DNA of 64,000 nucleotides from Salvator merianae (GCA_003586115.2 QVOM02000042.1:31425679-31489678), one strand, 5' to 3'. Positions 11,690 to 24,235 are shown, counted from the first letter of the stretch. Notes: generated from the letters alone by a model not told the origin. A program made the numbers and translations.

Positions 11690-13178
11690 TATTTATCTTC
11701 TTCAGCTGATATAATTGCTGAACCACTCTCTGTGATATTTGAGAACTCATGGAAAACAGGAGAAGTCCCAGAAGATTGGAAAAGGGCGAATGTTGTACCT
11801 ATCTTTAAAAAAGGAAAGAAGGCTGACCCAGGTAACTACAGGCCTGTGAGCCTGACTTCAATACCAGGCAAGATACTTGAACAAATCATTAAACAGCATA
11901 TATGGGAACACTTGGATGGGAATGCAGTAATTAACCAGAGCCAACATGGATTTGTAACAAGCAAGTCATGCCAGACTAATCTCATTTTCTTTTACGACAA
12001 AATTACTGGATGGATCGATCAAGGAAAGGCTGTGGACATAGTATATCTTGACTTTAGCAAAGCATTTGACAAGGTGTCTCATACTATACTTATTGAAAAA
12101 ATGATCAAATATGGGATTGACAGGACAACTGTTAGGTGGATTCATAACTGGCTTAGTGATCGTACTCAGAGAGTGGTCATAAATGGCTTCACATCTGACT
12201 GGAAGACTGCTTCGAGTGGGCAAGGCTCTGTCTTGGGCCCATTGCTGTTCAACATTTTTATAAACGATCTGGATGAAGGTGTCGAGGGGACGTTGATCAA
12301 ATTTGCAGACGACACAAAGCTAGGAGGGGTTGCTAACACTAGGGAGGAGAAGGAGAGGATTCAAAATGATTTGGACAAGCTTGAAAAGTGGGCTGAAACT
12401 AACAGAATGACATTTAACAGGGACAAATGCAAAGTTTTACATCTGGGTAAGAAAAATGACAATATCCAATAAGGGAAGAATCTCGCTGAGCAGCAGCACA
12501 TGTGAAAAGGATCTGGGTGTACTAGTAGATCACAGATTAAACATGAGTCAACAGTGTGATGCAGCTGCAAAAAAGGCAAACACCATCCTGGGCTGTATCA
12601 AGAGGAGCATAGAGTCTAGATCACGAGAAGTAATTGTCCCACTTTACTCTTCCTTGGTCAGACCTCATCTGGAGTATTGTGTCCAGTTCTGGGCACCCCA
12701 GTTTAAAAAAGACATTGACAAACTGGAACAAGTTCAGAGGAGGGCGACCAAAATGGTGAGTGGTCTGCAAACCATGTCCTACGAGGAACGGTTAAAGGAC
12801 CTAGAAATGTTCAGCTTGCAGAAGAGAAGACTGAGAGGAGATATGATAGCTGTTTTCAAGTATCTGAAGGGCTGTCACAGTGCAGAAGGATTGGCCCTAT
12901 TCTCAGTTGCACAAGAAGGAAGGACTAGAAACAATGGGATGAAACTTCAAGGGAGTAGATACAGGCTCGATATTAGGAAAAACTTTCTGACCATAAGGGC
13001 AATCAGTCACTGGAACAGGTTACCACAGGAGCTGGTGGGCTCTCCTTCGCTGGAGATCTTCAAGGAAAGGCTGGACAGTTATCTGTCTGGGATGCTTTAG
13101 TGAATCCCGCATTGAGCAGGGGGATGGACTCGATGACCCTGCAGGTTCCTTCCAACTCTATGATTCTATGATTCTATT
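11690..13178 (+). mobile_element. CR1 LINE, 5'-truncated
   Basis: The best-preserved retrotransposon of the window: roughly the last 470 codons of CR1 ORF2 followed by a short 3' untranslated region. The 3' end carries the CR1 terminal octamer repeat ATTCTATG at about 13160-13176. The 5' end is truncated near 11690-11706, typical of incomplete target-primed reverse transcription. No clear target-site duplication is visible. A piece of the same 3' end recurs at 20306-20386. Confidence 0.95.
11697..13100 (+). pseudogene. CR1 ORF2 reverse transcriptase, frameshifted
   Basis: Encodes the reverse transcriptase and C-terminal domain of a CR1 non-LTR retrotransposon; the N-terminal endonuclease is lost by truncation. 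In order: EDWKRANVVPIFKKG and GNYRPVSLTSIPGK (about 11775-11870), YLDFSKAFDKVSH with the first catalytic Asp (about 12041-12080), SSGQGSVLGPLLFNIFINDL (about 12212-12271), FADDTKL with the catalytic Asp pair (about 12301-12320), HLGKKN (about 12440), then the C-terminal [10 protein letters not shown] and VQRRATKM region (about 12670-12755). The frame changes once near 12456-12472, consistent with a single-base insertion or a two-base deletion; otherwise both halves are open. It cannot be active because it lacks its 5' half and is frameshifted, but low decay suggests a fairly recent insertion. Confidence 0.92.
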
Positions 13179-13703
13179 TGCATAGTATCAAGATTTTTGC
13201 ATTTCTCATAATCAGAATCAAAGTGCAGAGAATGTTATACAATAGGAATCTCCAAAATAATTCAAATAAAACCATTTCAAATTATAAACACATTCTACAA
13301 GTTATGCTCTCAAAACAAATACCTCTTTTCAAAGGGGCTCTTTTCAGGGTTGAAACCACCCTGGTCTTCATTTCGGATATTCTGAAGGTCTTAGTGCAAT
13401 TTTGGCCATTTCTACACCCTGCGAAAGGAGTGGTATTGAAGTAGCAAAGACGGTCCCTCCAACGTAACTGCTCACTTAAGATCCATTTCTGGGACCCAAA
13501 AAGAGCCGGATGATCAGCTCTGCTCACAAAGCACTGAAAACCGGTTCTCATGGGCAGTTCTCAAACTGCCTGTTTCCTTACCCCATCCATTTTTAATTAT
13601 TGTTTTTTAGTATTCTGGAATTTTAATAAGTTTTAACTATGTTTTAAAGTGACATATAAGACGCTCTCTGGAGGCCTCATCCAGGCTCTGTGTGGATATA
13701 ACC
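13179..13703. other. No gene recognised
   Basis: Flank of the CR1 copy; short overlapping frames only. Confidence 0.5.
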
Positions 13704-13706
13704 TTA

Positions 13707-14115
13707 GGGACTTTCTGCACTGCCTCACCATGATCCAAGCCAGTGGGGCTGGACCAGCAAGGCCTTCAGGTTCAGATCATGGCAAGGTGTACATGATGGT
13801 ACTGCTCCAGACCAGACCCCGTACTGGCCTCAAAGCTTGCATGAGCTTTGGGGCTGGCCTCTGATGGCTCTGAAGGGCTAGGAACAAAAGTTCCTAGTCC
13901 TGGAGCCCCAGGGGAACCCATTTTAGCAGCACATTTTAGTGTGCCTCCAGAATGGGTCCCCCGGTAGTTTGGAACACAGAGGCGTGCCAAGCAGGTATGC
14001 TGATACTCCTCGATGTTGAGGACTATCTGGATTGTGCTCCATTCTATGTTGACAGAGCATATCAGCAATGAGCAGGGCGTCCTGTAGTCCACAATAATGT
14101 GCAGAAGGGAGGCCC
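13707..14115. mobile_element. PIF/Harbinger-like MITE, family B, 409 bp
   Basis: Left end GGGACTTTCTGCAC, right end GTGCAGAAGGGAGGCCC, flanked by TTA at 13704-13706 and 14116-14118. The centre carries a perfect 20-bp palindromic hairpin at 13878-13897 (arms CTAGGAAC/GTTCCTAG around AAAA). Same family as 11099 and 33507. Confidence 0.82.
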
Positions 14116-14118
14116 TTA

Positions 14119-15551
14119 GTTTTCAAACCATAAACATATTTTAAAATACTTAACATCAGGGATGCATTCCATGGTCCCACCAACTAGATTGACTCATACG
14201 AGAAATCTCTTAAACAGTTGCCCAGTCTAATGATTTTAAGAATTTTTAAAAAATTTATGAAAGCTCCCATAAGAACCACTGAAGGGTGTGGGTTTTTTGG
14301 TGGTGGGGGGAGAACCTTCAAAATGTTTAAAATTGCCATATTTCCTATTTTTGCAGGTCCACTCATCTTTCTCTGATCCCCTCTTCACTTTGGGGACCCT
14401 GGGAGATACAAAAACTGGTTTGCCATTATCAAGGGCTTTTTTGGTTACTTTTTGTGTTTAGGTTTAGTGAAGTGAAACTACAGTTCAGAAATCCAGTACA
14501 ACCACCACCATAATAATAACCATGCTTAGTGTCTATCGAGGGGCGAAACTTAACAGCTTTATTGAAAGGGCGTAAAAGACAATGATTACAAATGTATATG
14601 GATTGTTGTTTGAACTATTATAGAACAACATGGCTTGTATCATTACAATTTACATCTCACTTTGAAATGACAGCACGACCATAATATTTATTCATTCCTT
14701 TCCCTGCCTGGTATTCTCTTTCTCTTCCCTTCCTGCTAACCCCCATGGGTGACTCTTCCATGCTGCATGAACATAATCATTCTAGAATGAAATCAGAAAA
14801 GAAACTACACTTTAAAAATATCATGGGCCATTAAAATACCTCATTAACAATAATATATGAATTTTGTTTTGCACTCCAGAGGGACTACAAGGGAATAGAA
14901 ACCTGGGCACAGCTAGCATGCTACTATTACATGAGCTACTATTACATGGGCACAGCTAGAATGCTACTATTACATGAGACACTAGAGAGATGCCTACAAA
15001 CTATGGAGTTAGGTTGATTGGTGTTTCAGCAGAGAAATGAAGGTTCATTTCCCATGTTAAAGGCTGCTTATCAGTTTTTTCAAGCCACATTTCCTAATTG
15101 CATAGCTTTGCACAGAATTAAAGAAGTATTACATTCAAATATCCATCCTTACAACAATCATAGTTTGTTTTGAAATGTACTGCAAAGCTCAGCCTTTGGG
15201 GCAAATGCCAAGAAGGCTGATGTGTTGGGCTTCTGCTTTGTTTTTCATAGTATGAGAGTCATTGCAGATCAGACACACAAAAGAAAAATCACCTTTTATA
15301 TCTCTATACAACTGAAGACAAAACATGCAAAATAGACACCAGTGAGCTCCAGACGGCAAACATCTGTGAAGTTTAGACAAGTAAGGGTAAATGTAACAGT
15401 AAATTGTGCTGAAATATTCACACACCCCAAATGTTATTGAAAAATAGTGGCCCAAATATTTTATTTATCTATACAAATTATTGTATATCTTTAAAATAAA
15501 ACATCCAAAACACACTTTAATAGTATCTCCTCCAGTCAATCAAAAGAACAG
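14119..15551. other. No gene; one local tandem duplication
   Basis: Nothing coding is recognised. The only structure seen is the short duplication at 14904-14978, given separately. Confidence 0.5.
14904..14978. repeat. Imperfect tandem duplication
   Basis: A unit running from GGGCACAGCTAG to TACTATTACATGAG occurs twice (about 14904-14935 and 14947-14977) with one substitution and a short spacer that repeats part of the unit. Confidence 0.85.
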
Positions 15552-15554
15552 TAG

Positions 15555-15670
15555 GGCTGCATCCATTCATCACCTATTTATTCTGCTATATTTGGATATT
15601 CCAGAATAAAGATGGATATTCTGGAATATCTAAATATAGTGGAGTAAATAAGTGATGTCTGGATGCAGCC
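15555..15670. mobile_element. Hairpin MITE, family D, 116 bp
   Basis: Nearly the whole element is one inverted repeat: GGCTGCATCCA at the left end and TGGATGCAGCC at the right, with ATATTTGGATATTCC-type arms inside. TAG flanks both ends (15552-15554, 15671-15673). A second copy lies at 53209-53321. Confidence 0.85.
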
Positions 15671-15673
15671 TAG

Positions 15674-16723
15674 GATTATGTGATGTCTAGGAACTATGAA
15701 TAATAATAGGGATTCTTTGGGAAAATTGAGATGCTCACAATTAGTATATGATGATATCTTGTTACACAAAAAACTTATTAAATATGAATTTATGCCCACT
15801 TTGGTACATTAGGTATAAGCAACCTTGTGTCAGAGTGGGCACATAAAGCATTGGCATACATGACATGTCAAAAGTACAGGAGATGGAGCAGCAGTGGCCT
15901 GGATTCCTGTGCCACCTTGGAAACTCAAACTCCATTTTACAAAGCACAAGCTATTGTGAAATTTTCCTTTGGCTCCCTTCCCCCCTCCCTTCTGCCTACA
16001 AGGAAACACATCTGCATATCAATGTTAAAAGGTCTTGTTGGCTTCCTGGAACAATAGAAAACCTCTGCAGGCTGTATACATAAAAACTGGTGCACTCTGA
16101 TAAAAATATCAAAAGATATCTAAAAGGTATCATTTTTGTCTGACAAAATATTGGCAAACTGTGATCTTTAACAGAAAATAGTAGGTAAACATCTTGCTTA
16201 CCTGTTTTGATTGCTCACCAGGAAACCTTTTTGTCTCTTCTGGCAAGCCATTGTCTGTATGATAGTTGCCTGCTGGGTTCCTGACCTTGCACACGTGACG
16301 TGCCCTGCTCTGGCCCCTCCCAGCCTTATTCTCTACAGCACAGAAATCCACGTGGCTGGCATCCAGTGCTCTGGGTCTTCCCTCCCAGTGATTCCCAGCA
16401 TCCTTTTCACCAAGTACAGGTAAGCAATCCTGAATGTTTCTCCACTCCTGTCCAGCAGCCCAGACTATAAAACCTGTGACTTTTGAAAATCTTGCCTTCT
16501 TGCTCCTCTCTCTTGCTCTTGCTTCCTGGACCTACTGTGTGCTTCTTCCCACTCCATGTTTGTTTGTCTTTCCCCTCCTCCTCTTTGTTCTTCTCTCTTT
16601 CTTTTCAGCCCATTTGGATGCAAGGATAGATAAATATATATGTCTTTGGGAAGGGAAAAACAGCTAAGTTCTTTAAGGAGTGGGTTCTGTGCTTTTGTTT
16701 ATTTCTTTGTTATTGCTGGAATC
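15674..16723. other. No gene recognised; TATA-like motif
   Basis: A TATAAAA at about 16465-16471 precedes a pyrimidine-rich tract (16490-16610), which could be an old promoter of a mobile element. I see no attached open reading frame of recognisable function. Confidence 0.4.
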
Positions 16724-16726
16724 TTA

Positions 16727-17295
16727 GGGCCTGTTTGCACTATAGCGGTAGTCCGTTCTTGTCCATTCGCTGGAACGGAGGCTTCGCACTGCCACGGGCG
16801 CGCGCCTCACCCGATCCGAACCACATCGTACCCGATTCGTACCTGATCCTGGGTAAGGCCAGACAAGTAAAAGCTTGTCTTCATTCCGCGATGGAGTGGA
16901 GATCGGGGTAGGTGCTTTAGCACTCCTGTCCGCGTTTGAAATGGCAGCGGGGCGCGGCTGGTGTGGCTGCGTATGCGTGGTCCGGTGCTTCATACCCCGG
17001 CCGGTGCTTCATACCCCGGTCCGGTGCTTCGTGCCCGGGATAGCCCTTTGGGCATGGTAGCCTAGCTGCCGTTACGAAGCTGGCTCCATAAGGAGTCCTC
17101 TGGTTACAAAGCGGAGCTCGATGGTACGGAGTGCGGTACCTAACTAGTGGATGCCATCCGCACTGTTCCCTCTGCTGGTCGGCTTCGGGTCCGTTCCTCT
17201 GGCTGGGAGTGCGAATGGCAGTCAGTGTTCTCCAACCTCTCCAGTCCAAAGCCAACTACTGGGAACGGTCTACTGAGCTCAGTGCGAACAGGCCC
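16727..17295. mobile_element. PIF/Harbinger-like MITE, family A, CpG-rich, 569 bp
   Basis: Ends GGGCCTGTTTGCACT and AGTGCGAACAGGCCC, an almost perfect inverted pair, flanked by TTA (16724-16726, 17296-17298). The interior is strikingly CpG-rich compared with its AT-rich surroundings. It is closely similar to 47795-48412, for example the GCGGTAG...CCGTTC block next to the left end and CCGAGCTCAGTGCGAA-type block at the right end. Open frames inside are composition effects. Confidence 0.9.
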
Positions 17296-17298
17296 TTA

Positions 17299-19983
17299 GA
17301 ATACTAGCAGCGTCTCAGTTTGAACCTAGTCAGTTTAACCCCGCCCCCCTTTGTTCTTATCCATATAACTGATTCACAACACATTTCATTGCTGCGGCTT
17401 ATAATTTTGCTCTGCTGCTACTTTTCTTGTGAATTAATAAATAAATAAATATTTGTATTGGGAACTCTGTTTTTGATTTGATCTTTTCTGTATCTCATTT
17501 GTATGTGATCCACCAACTAGTTAACTGTCCATTTTTAAAGTTAATAGCCTAAAAGGTCGTGCTTTTAGAGGGTGACTGGGATAGCTTTTCCCCCTAAACC
17601 AGAAGTCCTAGTTCACTGTCTTATCAGTCTGTAAAACTATATTGTAACATATAGGCAGTAGCACTGAGTGTTTGGACTACCCATTGGGAGACAAGGCTTT
17701 AAGTGGGACACTGAAGCAGATTCCACATGGCCTATTTGGATCATACTTGCTGTTATCCAGGAATGTGGAGTACACTCACCAGAGCAGTCCATGGGAGTCA
17801 TGGGCTCCTGAGAAATGCCCTGGCCATGTAGGCCTTTCACTTGGGATGCTTTCTGGGGTGAACATCACAAAGAGGTGTGCTTCAGTGGGGGACCACTTTA
17901 AAATGACCTCCTGACTGTTTCCAGGCCATAGGCAGATGGCTGGAGCTGCCTACATGGAGCTTGGCCCCAGCTCCATTTAACTGGGTTCCAGAAATGGCCC
18001 TGGAAGTAGACCATTGTGTCATGCCACTGGAACCCAGCCAGCTTCTGAAAAAGACTGGGGTAGGGGCCAAGGCAATGTGGATTGTAGTGCCGCTTGGACC
18101 ATTCCATTCTCAACCTGGATTGAGTGACCCAGGCCAAGAACAGCCTCTGCATCACACACCAAGACACTTGGTGCAGATGGTGTCTGAGCTTTGCTGCTGA
18201 GGCTGTCTGGGTATACAACAACCTACAGGATTTTTATATGTTAACAAAAGGGAAGCTTTAGACAAAGAAACTACAATTGGAAGCTGTACATAATGTTGAT
18301 AAATATTATGGATAGATTAAATTATTCTGTGGGTATGGATACTAATTGATCGATGCCAGGCTCAAAATGGAAAGCTAAACAGTTTGCAGAATGGCTTTTC
18401 ACCTCTTGTTCTGAGCACGGTCTCATGTGACTAGCTTCAGGTGGGGAGGACAGGGACCCTGCCCAATATGAAGAGCCAGACTGTGGCCTTATTAGTCTAA
18501 TGATACAGATGTTTCCAGCAGCAGCCTGTAAGATGGTGCTATGTTCTGGTTTGTGGCCTTTTTCTTGAAGTTCTCATAGCCCTGGTAAATGGAATTCTTT
18601 TTGAAGCATTTAGGGTGGTTGGCAAATGAAGGGAAACTGTTGGCCCTGCCAGTTTGCTGGCACCCCTTATACTTCAAAAGAAGTCCATGGTGAAAAGCAA
18701 GCTTTTCTCTGTATGCTTTGTAACTAGCCATTTCTGGATGCCTCTGGTTCTATGAGGCATGAGGCTGGACTATGAGTGGTTCCAAAGGCCTTTCATCTGG
18801 ATGTTCCTGGTCTAGATAATTTGTCTAATAAACCTAACCATATTCTTCTGTCCTGCCAAACTACAATTTGTTTGCAACTCTAAGGTTTATCTGTATGTGT
18901 GTGTCCCATCCAAAGCATAGTAGTTGGAAGTGGCACTTTGGCTATTGCTGGTGATCGGTGGAGGGAGGGGCTGTAGATAAGGACCAGGTGGTTGGTGCAA
19001 GTTACGCATTTCAACCTAACCTGCTTGAATTAATCCCAAGACCTCATTTCTGATCTTTCATGGGAATCTGCTTGCAGATGCCATATGATCAAATTTGCTG
19101 TGTGTATCTGATAAGGTGCACTGCACAAACAAAGTATATAGGCATTAGCATTATCTATGTGTATTTCTTGACTGCTTACCTCCCCCAATTCAGTCCCTTA
19201 ACGACTAGATGAAGAGTGGACATTAAATGGTTGAATAAATAACTCTACTGGCAGGGGGATTTCTTGGATTGGCTTTGGTTCAAGTCGGCAACCATTCTTG
19301 TTGCCTAGCTTTCTCTCCAAGTGGCCAAAATTGCATGCAGCAGTTGAATAAAATACACCATACCTTAGAAGATTTTAACAAGTTTGAGACATCAGTCAAA
19401 TACTAACAAATACTGTGTATTTTTCTTTTTTGTATGTTTGTTTCTGGCCAGTGAGATAGGCCTAGGAGGAATGTCGCACAAAAGACAGATGGCAGATCTA
19501 ATTATGTTTGTTGGCTATATTCAGACAGTTTCCAATTTATCCTTTGCTATATTTTTTCTGTAGTATGCTTAAGCATCACCTGAATGAAGTGTCCTTTACT
19601 CAAGGATAGAAAGATCAGAAAAAATACATTTTTGGACAGGCTGGCTGTATGAAATTGCTCCCTTTCAAGATCTGCTCCCTTGACTACTATCTTCTTTTCC
19701 TTGGCACTGAAGAGGAGGATGAAGTATGTTTGAGCCAAACTGCTTGCTGGAAAATGACTGCTTGCCAAGACTTATTCACCCAAGATACTCAGCTGCTTCA
19801 GTCATCTAAGGGTAGAAGAATCGTACTGCTGATTCTACCTCCCAAACCCCATTCAGCCATCTGAAGTTAATACATGAGAGGATATTTGGATCACAAGCTT
19901 TTATTCATGCATAATGGAGGAGTGACACCTAAGCTAAAACATGGTAAAGTAGAAAGACTGAGACTGTTCAAGCTAAAGACAAA
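17299..19983. other. Degenerate repeats; no confirmed gene
   Basis: The stretch 17650-18215 shares short blocks with 40480-40830, for example CTGGAAGTAGACCAT at 18000-18014 against CTAGAAGTAGACCAT at 40612-40626, so it is probably an old decayed MITE. A minus-strand ATG-initiated frame at 18492-18731 is discussed as a finding. A short TAAA-type tract lies at 17430-17446. Confidence 0.45.
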
Positions 19984-21344
19984 GGGCCGTTCTGCATGAC
20001 CTGAAGTGTTCCATGCCACACTGGTCCAAAACAGGCAACTTGGTCTATGATAGACTCATGTCACTAATACACTGTGGGCAATCAATCCCAGCCAAACTTC
20101 AGAGAACAAGCATGGAAGTTCATATCCTCCAAAGTTGCTGAATAAAGAAGTTTTGGGCAGGCACCCTGTAGCAGTACACTTCTGGTGCCCAGTGAGATGG
20201 CACTGGGCTTGGTATACTATATCACAGCCCGTGTGCTGTCTGCACGTGTTCCATGGACTAGTATATTGGCTGAACACTGCATGGATCATTTATAGGTGCT
20301 CCAAACTTGGTTTAGTGAATCCTGCATTGAGCAGGGGGTTGGACTCGATGACCCTGGAGGTCCCTTCCAACTCTATGATTCTGTGGAGCAGGCTATGCAG
20401 CTGGAGTAGTCTACTGGAAGGCATAGCCCCCTGACAGACTGTTCCGTAGTAGGGACTATGCATTCCTGTGGGTGTGCTGTGCTGGTCTATTGGTCCAGGT
20501 GGACAGCTAGAGTATCCATAAGACACAGATAATGAGCATTCAGCTCCTCTTCCACCCTCCTTGACTGACATGTTTAAAAATTCTACGCTCAGATTATGGA
20601 AACACAGTTCAGCCTCATACTCCCAACAGTACTTAATTATTGGTCAGTGCTTATGGCCACAGGTGCATCAAGATTATCTTGCACATGATGATAAAGCACA
20701 TACAGGTCTGCAAGTATGCCCACCTACCCACTCTCACAAATTCATGACCTGGAAGCAGTTTGGGGGATCATATGGGGTCTTTTTGCATTTGCTTCTATAC
20801 TGGAGCATGTTCCAGGACCAGGACCTACTGTCTGCACACCAGCAGGGATTAATGCAGGCCCCTCCCCATCATGCTTTGTCAACATTAGACAAAGCTCTGG
20901 TCCAGGCTATGCAAGGTTTGCAAACAGTAGGCCAGAATATGGTAGGGGGTCCTTTTTGGCATTACTCCAGGACATGGCATTGGAAGTGCTGCTGGAAGTG
21001 GCAGTACACAAAAAGGGCCCATTTGGTGCTGTCCCTGAGAGCTCTTTGGAGGCAGTGGCTGGGGCTGGAGCAGAATGGGCCATTGGAATGCAGACACCAC
21101 TTTCCAGTGGCGGCCGGCAGTTTTAAGCCCCGGTGTTTGTGTCCTGTGCAAGGCACGCTATGGCTATTTGCGGGGCCTCCGGGCCTCCGTACTGCTGCAG
21201 CCGGGCTTAAAGCCATCGGCCGCCACTGCCACTCTCCGACTCCAGTAGCAGCTCATCCCAGCATGGAATGGGTTGCTTGTTCTGTGACATCACAAGGCAT
21301 CCTATCCTGTCACAGAATAATAAGGGAAAGGGCAGAAAGGGCCA
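19984..21344. mobile_element. Possible large Harbinger-like element
   Basis: A GGGCCGTTCTGCATGACC motif near 19985 resembles the left ends of the MITEs here, and GGGCAGAAAGGGCC at about 21330-21343 could be the right end. Target duplications do not match and the right end lies at the edge of an antisense LINE, so the limits are doubtful. A CR1 tail is inserted inside, and 21100-21240 is CpG-rich. Confidence 0.3.
20306..20386 (+). mobile_element. CR1 3'-end fragment
   Basis: About 80 bp nearly identical to the end of the CR1 copy at 13095-13165 (TTTAGTGAATCC, GAGCAGGGGG, TGGACTCGATGACCCT, CCAACTCTATGATTCT). A very short 5'-truncated insertion. Confidence 0.9.
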
Positions 21345-22330
21345 TAGTTCAGATTATTGCTTAGTGCAATAATCTGTTAAACTGTCCTCAAAAGATGACC
21401 ACCCGACCTCTGCTTGAAAATGCCCAGTTAAGGGGAATCCTCAGCTATACAAGGCAGATTGTTCCAGGGCTTAACAGCTCTAATGTCAGGAATTTTTTCT
21501 CTCATCCTAGCCTACCTTGCTTTGGTTTGGTCCTAGCCCTTTCTTCAGGAACAGCAGAGATCAAATAAGGCCCTTCTTGTATGCAGTAGTTCTTTGAATA
21601 TTTGTAGGCTGCTGATCCATCTTTCCTTAGCCTTCTATTATCTAAAGCTTAATGCATCCAGGTCCTTCAATCATTTCTCATAGGTATTCTTCTCCAGGCC
21701 CTTTATTTAGCAATACAATGTCCATAGCTGGACACAGTATTCAATATAGTGTGCATCTCCATGATGCAGTGAAGGCCCTCAGGGCAGCTGGTCTCCATTG
21801 GAAGTAATGGAAAATATCTTCACTTAAAGTGCTTTTGCTGCATAATAGAGGCTTAAATATAGTGGAATGAACAGTTCTTGTGGTCTGGGTATAAAATTCA
21901 AGATTATATTCGTCTTTTTAGCTACTGCATCACATTGCTGGCTCATTTACAAATGGTGGACTTTCAGGGCTCCTAGATCCTTTTTATAAGGACTACAACC
22001 AAGCTAGACATTCTGCTTGAATGCTTGTAGACCTCGTAGCTACTACAATTGAAATTAATCAGGCTAGTTTTAGCCTAGTGTTCAAGCCTCTTGAAATAAT
22101 TTTGGATCTTGATTTAGTCCGTTAGGTTATTTGCCAAACTGCCTAGCTCAGTGTCTCTGAAAATCTGGTAAGCATCCTCTCAAAAACAAAACAATCCAGT
22201 ATCCTCTAGGTCATTTATGAAATTGTTGCAAAGCACAGGACAGAAGGCAAAGCTCATGCTGAAACAAAGCTGTCAACTATGACCACTTTTGTTTCCCCAG
22301 TAGTGTTTGAAGCCAGCAAACAAGGCTTTG
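21345..22330 (-). mobile_element. CR1/L2-type LINE fragment, antisense
   Basis: On the minus strand this follows the C-terminal half of a CR1-like ORF. Recognisable antisense blocks are TGGACACAGTATTC at about 21731, CATTGCTGGCTCAT at about 21933, and the 'GTCATTTATGAAATTGTTGCAAAGCAC' region near 22210, which is the decayed LFN motif. About 90 bp near 21750-21845 looks unrelated and may be a later insertion. Confidence 0.6.
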
Positions 22331-24033
22331 GTCAAAGCCCCATATAGTAGCAGTTTCATGACTTCAAAAGCTACGAGCCTTGGATTCATTTCCACATCGT
22401 GGCTGAAATAATCTTAAAAGAATTCATGTTCCTGTGGTTTTTCTGCAGCTGGTCCTGGACCTTTTGTTCACCTCATATATCAATTAAACCCTGAGCTTCT
22501 TTGGTCTTCCAGCAGGCACACTGCTCCATTCCGGCAGCCTTGGTCGTGATAACAGCTAAAAAATGAAAAGTGAGGCAAGCTATGATGGGCACTATGCAAA
22601 ATGGCAGATAATAGTTCCAGCTGATGGTGGGAGGGTGTGGTAGATCATGGTAGCTGATTTTCCTACTACAACTCAGGCTGGCTGATTTTTGTCCATGGCT
22701 TCTCTCCCATCAGGATTGGGGCTATGCAAGTTTTGACATTTGGATGTTTGGACTGGACAACACGGGAAGATAAAAATGGTAGGCAGTGGAGAATCCAGTC
22801 TAGGAAGAAAACAATTCTAGGATATTACATGGAGGATTGAAACTGGGCAGAAGAATCCTGATACAGATAAAAAGCTCTCAAAACCCATATGGAGCCTCTC
22901 CTTAGCATGGAAGAATGTATGCCCAAAGTCACAAAACTGAAACTGACATCTAGAAGAGACCTAAGGGAAGCTGTTCAAGTGTCACGTAATGTGATAGCCA
23001 ACAAGCATCCACAGGTAACAACATTCCATATCAGCTGAAGCTTCTTGGCTGCATCTAAGATGTATTGTGGGTGTAACTCAGCCTTCTATAGTCAAAACAT
23101 GGCTTTACAGCATAATAATGGAATACTTGGTTTTTTTAACAGTAAGGTGTAGGGTTGTGTGCTGTCCATTGCTGTCAATGTGAATTGAAGAAGGAAGTGT
23201 ATACACAAGTAACATTTGCCAAGCACACTTATAATGGCGTATCTTGTTGGTAGACTATGAAGGGATGCTGATAGAGATACTTAAGAGTCTTTGATTTGTA
23301 GGTTCCTTCATGCACTTCTTATACAATAAAATGTTGTTAAGCTGATAATGTGCTTAGAATTGAGTGCTTAATGAGCTGTACATAGAGATGATTTGCCCTT
23401 GCTTGGCCTTCATTCTTCCTATCTAAAAAGCTACCAGAGAGAGAAAACTACAGACTTCCACTTTCAGTAACTTCTTACAGGAACTAATATTTTGTTGTAA
23501 TTATTTTATATCCATGCTCATTTGAAAACACATTCTTCATCTCTGAATAAATTATGGGTAGTATAGATAGGAATGCTGAAAGATGTTTTTTAAGCAGAAA
23601 AGAGAACATATAATTAGAGACGCTTGAACAATTTGTTTTCTGTGATTTTTGTGAATTCTGTCAGAAACTGATCTCTGAATCTCCTGGAGTACCATACAGA
23701 TCAGACAATAATTATCCTTCATATTTCTTACTTCTCTGCATTTTGTGTTATATTTTTAATCCCAGAAAAGCAGCAGAATACATTAAATCACATGTTTTAG
23801 GAAAATACATTAAGAAAGGTGTATACTGAGCCAAAAATATATTTATGATTGAATATCTAATTTTAAGTACAGTGTTAAAAAAATTCAGATAGATGTGGAA
23901 AGAGTACAGAACTTTTTAACTGTCTTGAGCTTCAAATATCTAAATAGTTCTTGTTTGGTACCAGCAGACTGGTACCAACATCTGAACTGTATGGCCATAT
24001 CTAGACCATATCCGTGCAATTGGTGACTTTTAG
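22331..24033. other. No gene recognised
   Basis: AT-rich sequence with no long frames and no element that I can name. Confidence 0.55.
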
Positions 24034-24235
24034 TTCTAGTATTCTAAGAGGGGAGAAAAACTTTTCCCTGTTCATTTTGCCCACACTGTATAGCCCTATA
24101 ACTTATCTCTTCACACTTGTCTTCTCTCTCTAGACTAAAAAGCTCCAGAAGTTTCCACAGAGGTGATACAGTCCCCTTTTAGTCACTCTTCTCTGAATCT
24201 TATCCAATTCTACTATATCCTATATATTCTACTAT
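24034..24235 (-). mobile_element. LINE fragment, antisense, part 1 of an interrupted copy
   Basis: Antisense match to the 3' part of a CR1/L2-superfamily LINE ORF (blocks such as GGGGAGAAAAACTTTTCCC and CTTCTCTGAATCTTATCCA). It is cut at about 24236 by a sense LINE tail and resumes at about 24420 with TTTTTGAGATGTGG. Confidence 0.6.

Noticed and set aside
16724..17255. Several overlapping arginine/proline-rich frames
   Set aside because: They come from the CpG-rich interior of a MITE with ends and target duplications at 16724-17298.
20561..21364. 267-residue plus-strand frame, one of the longest in the window
   Set aside because: It has no recognisable domain, a W/H/Q-biased composition, competing long frames on the same segment, and lies in a GC-rich repeat-like block that ends in LINE sequence.
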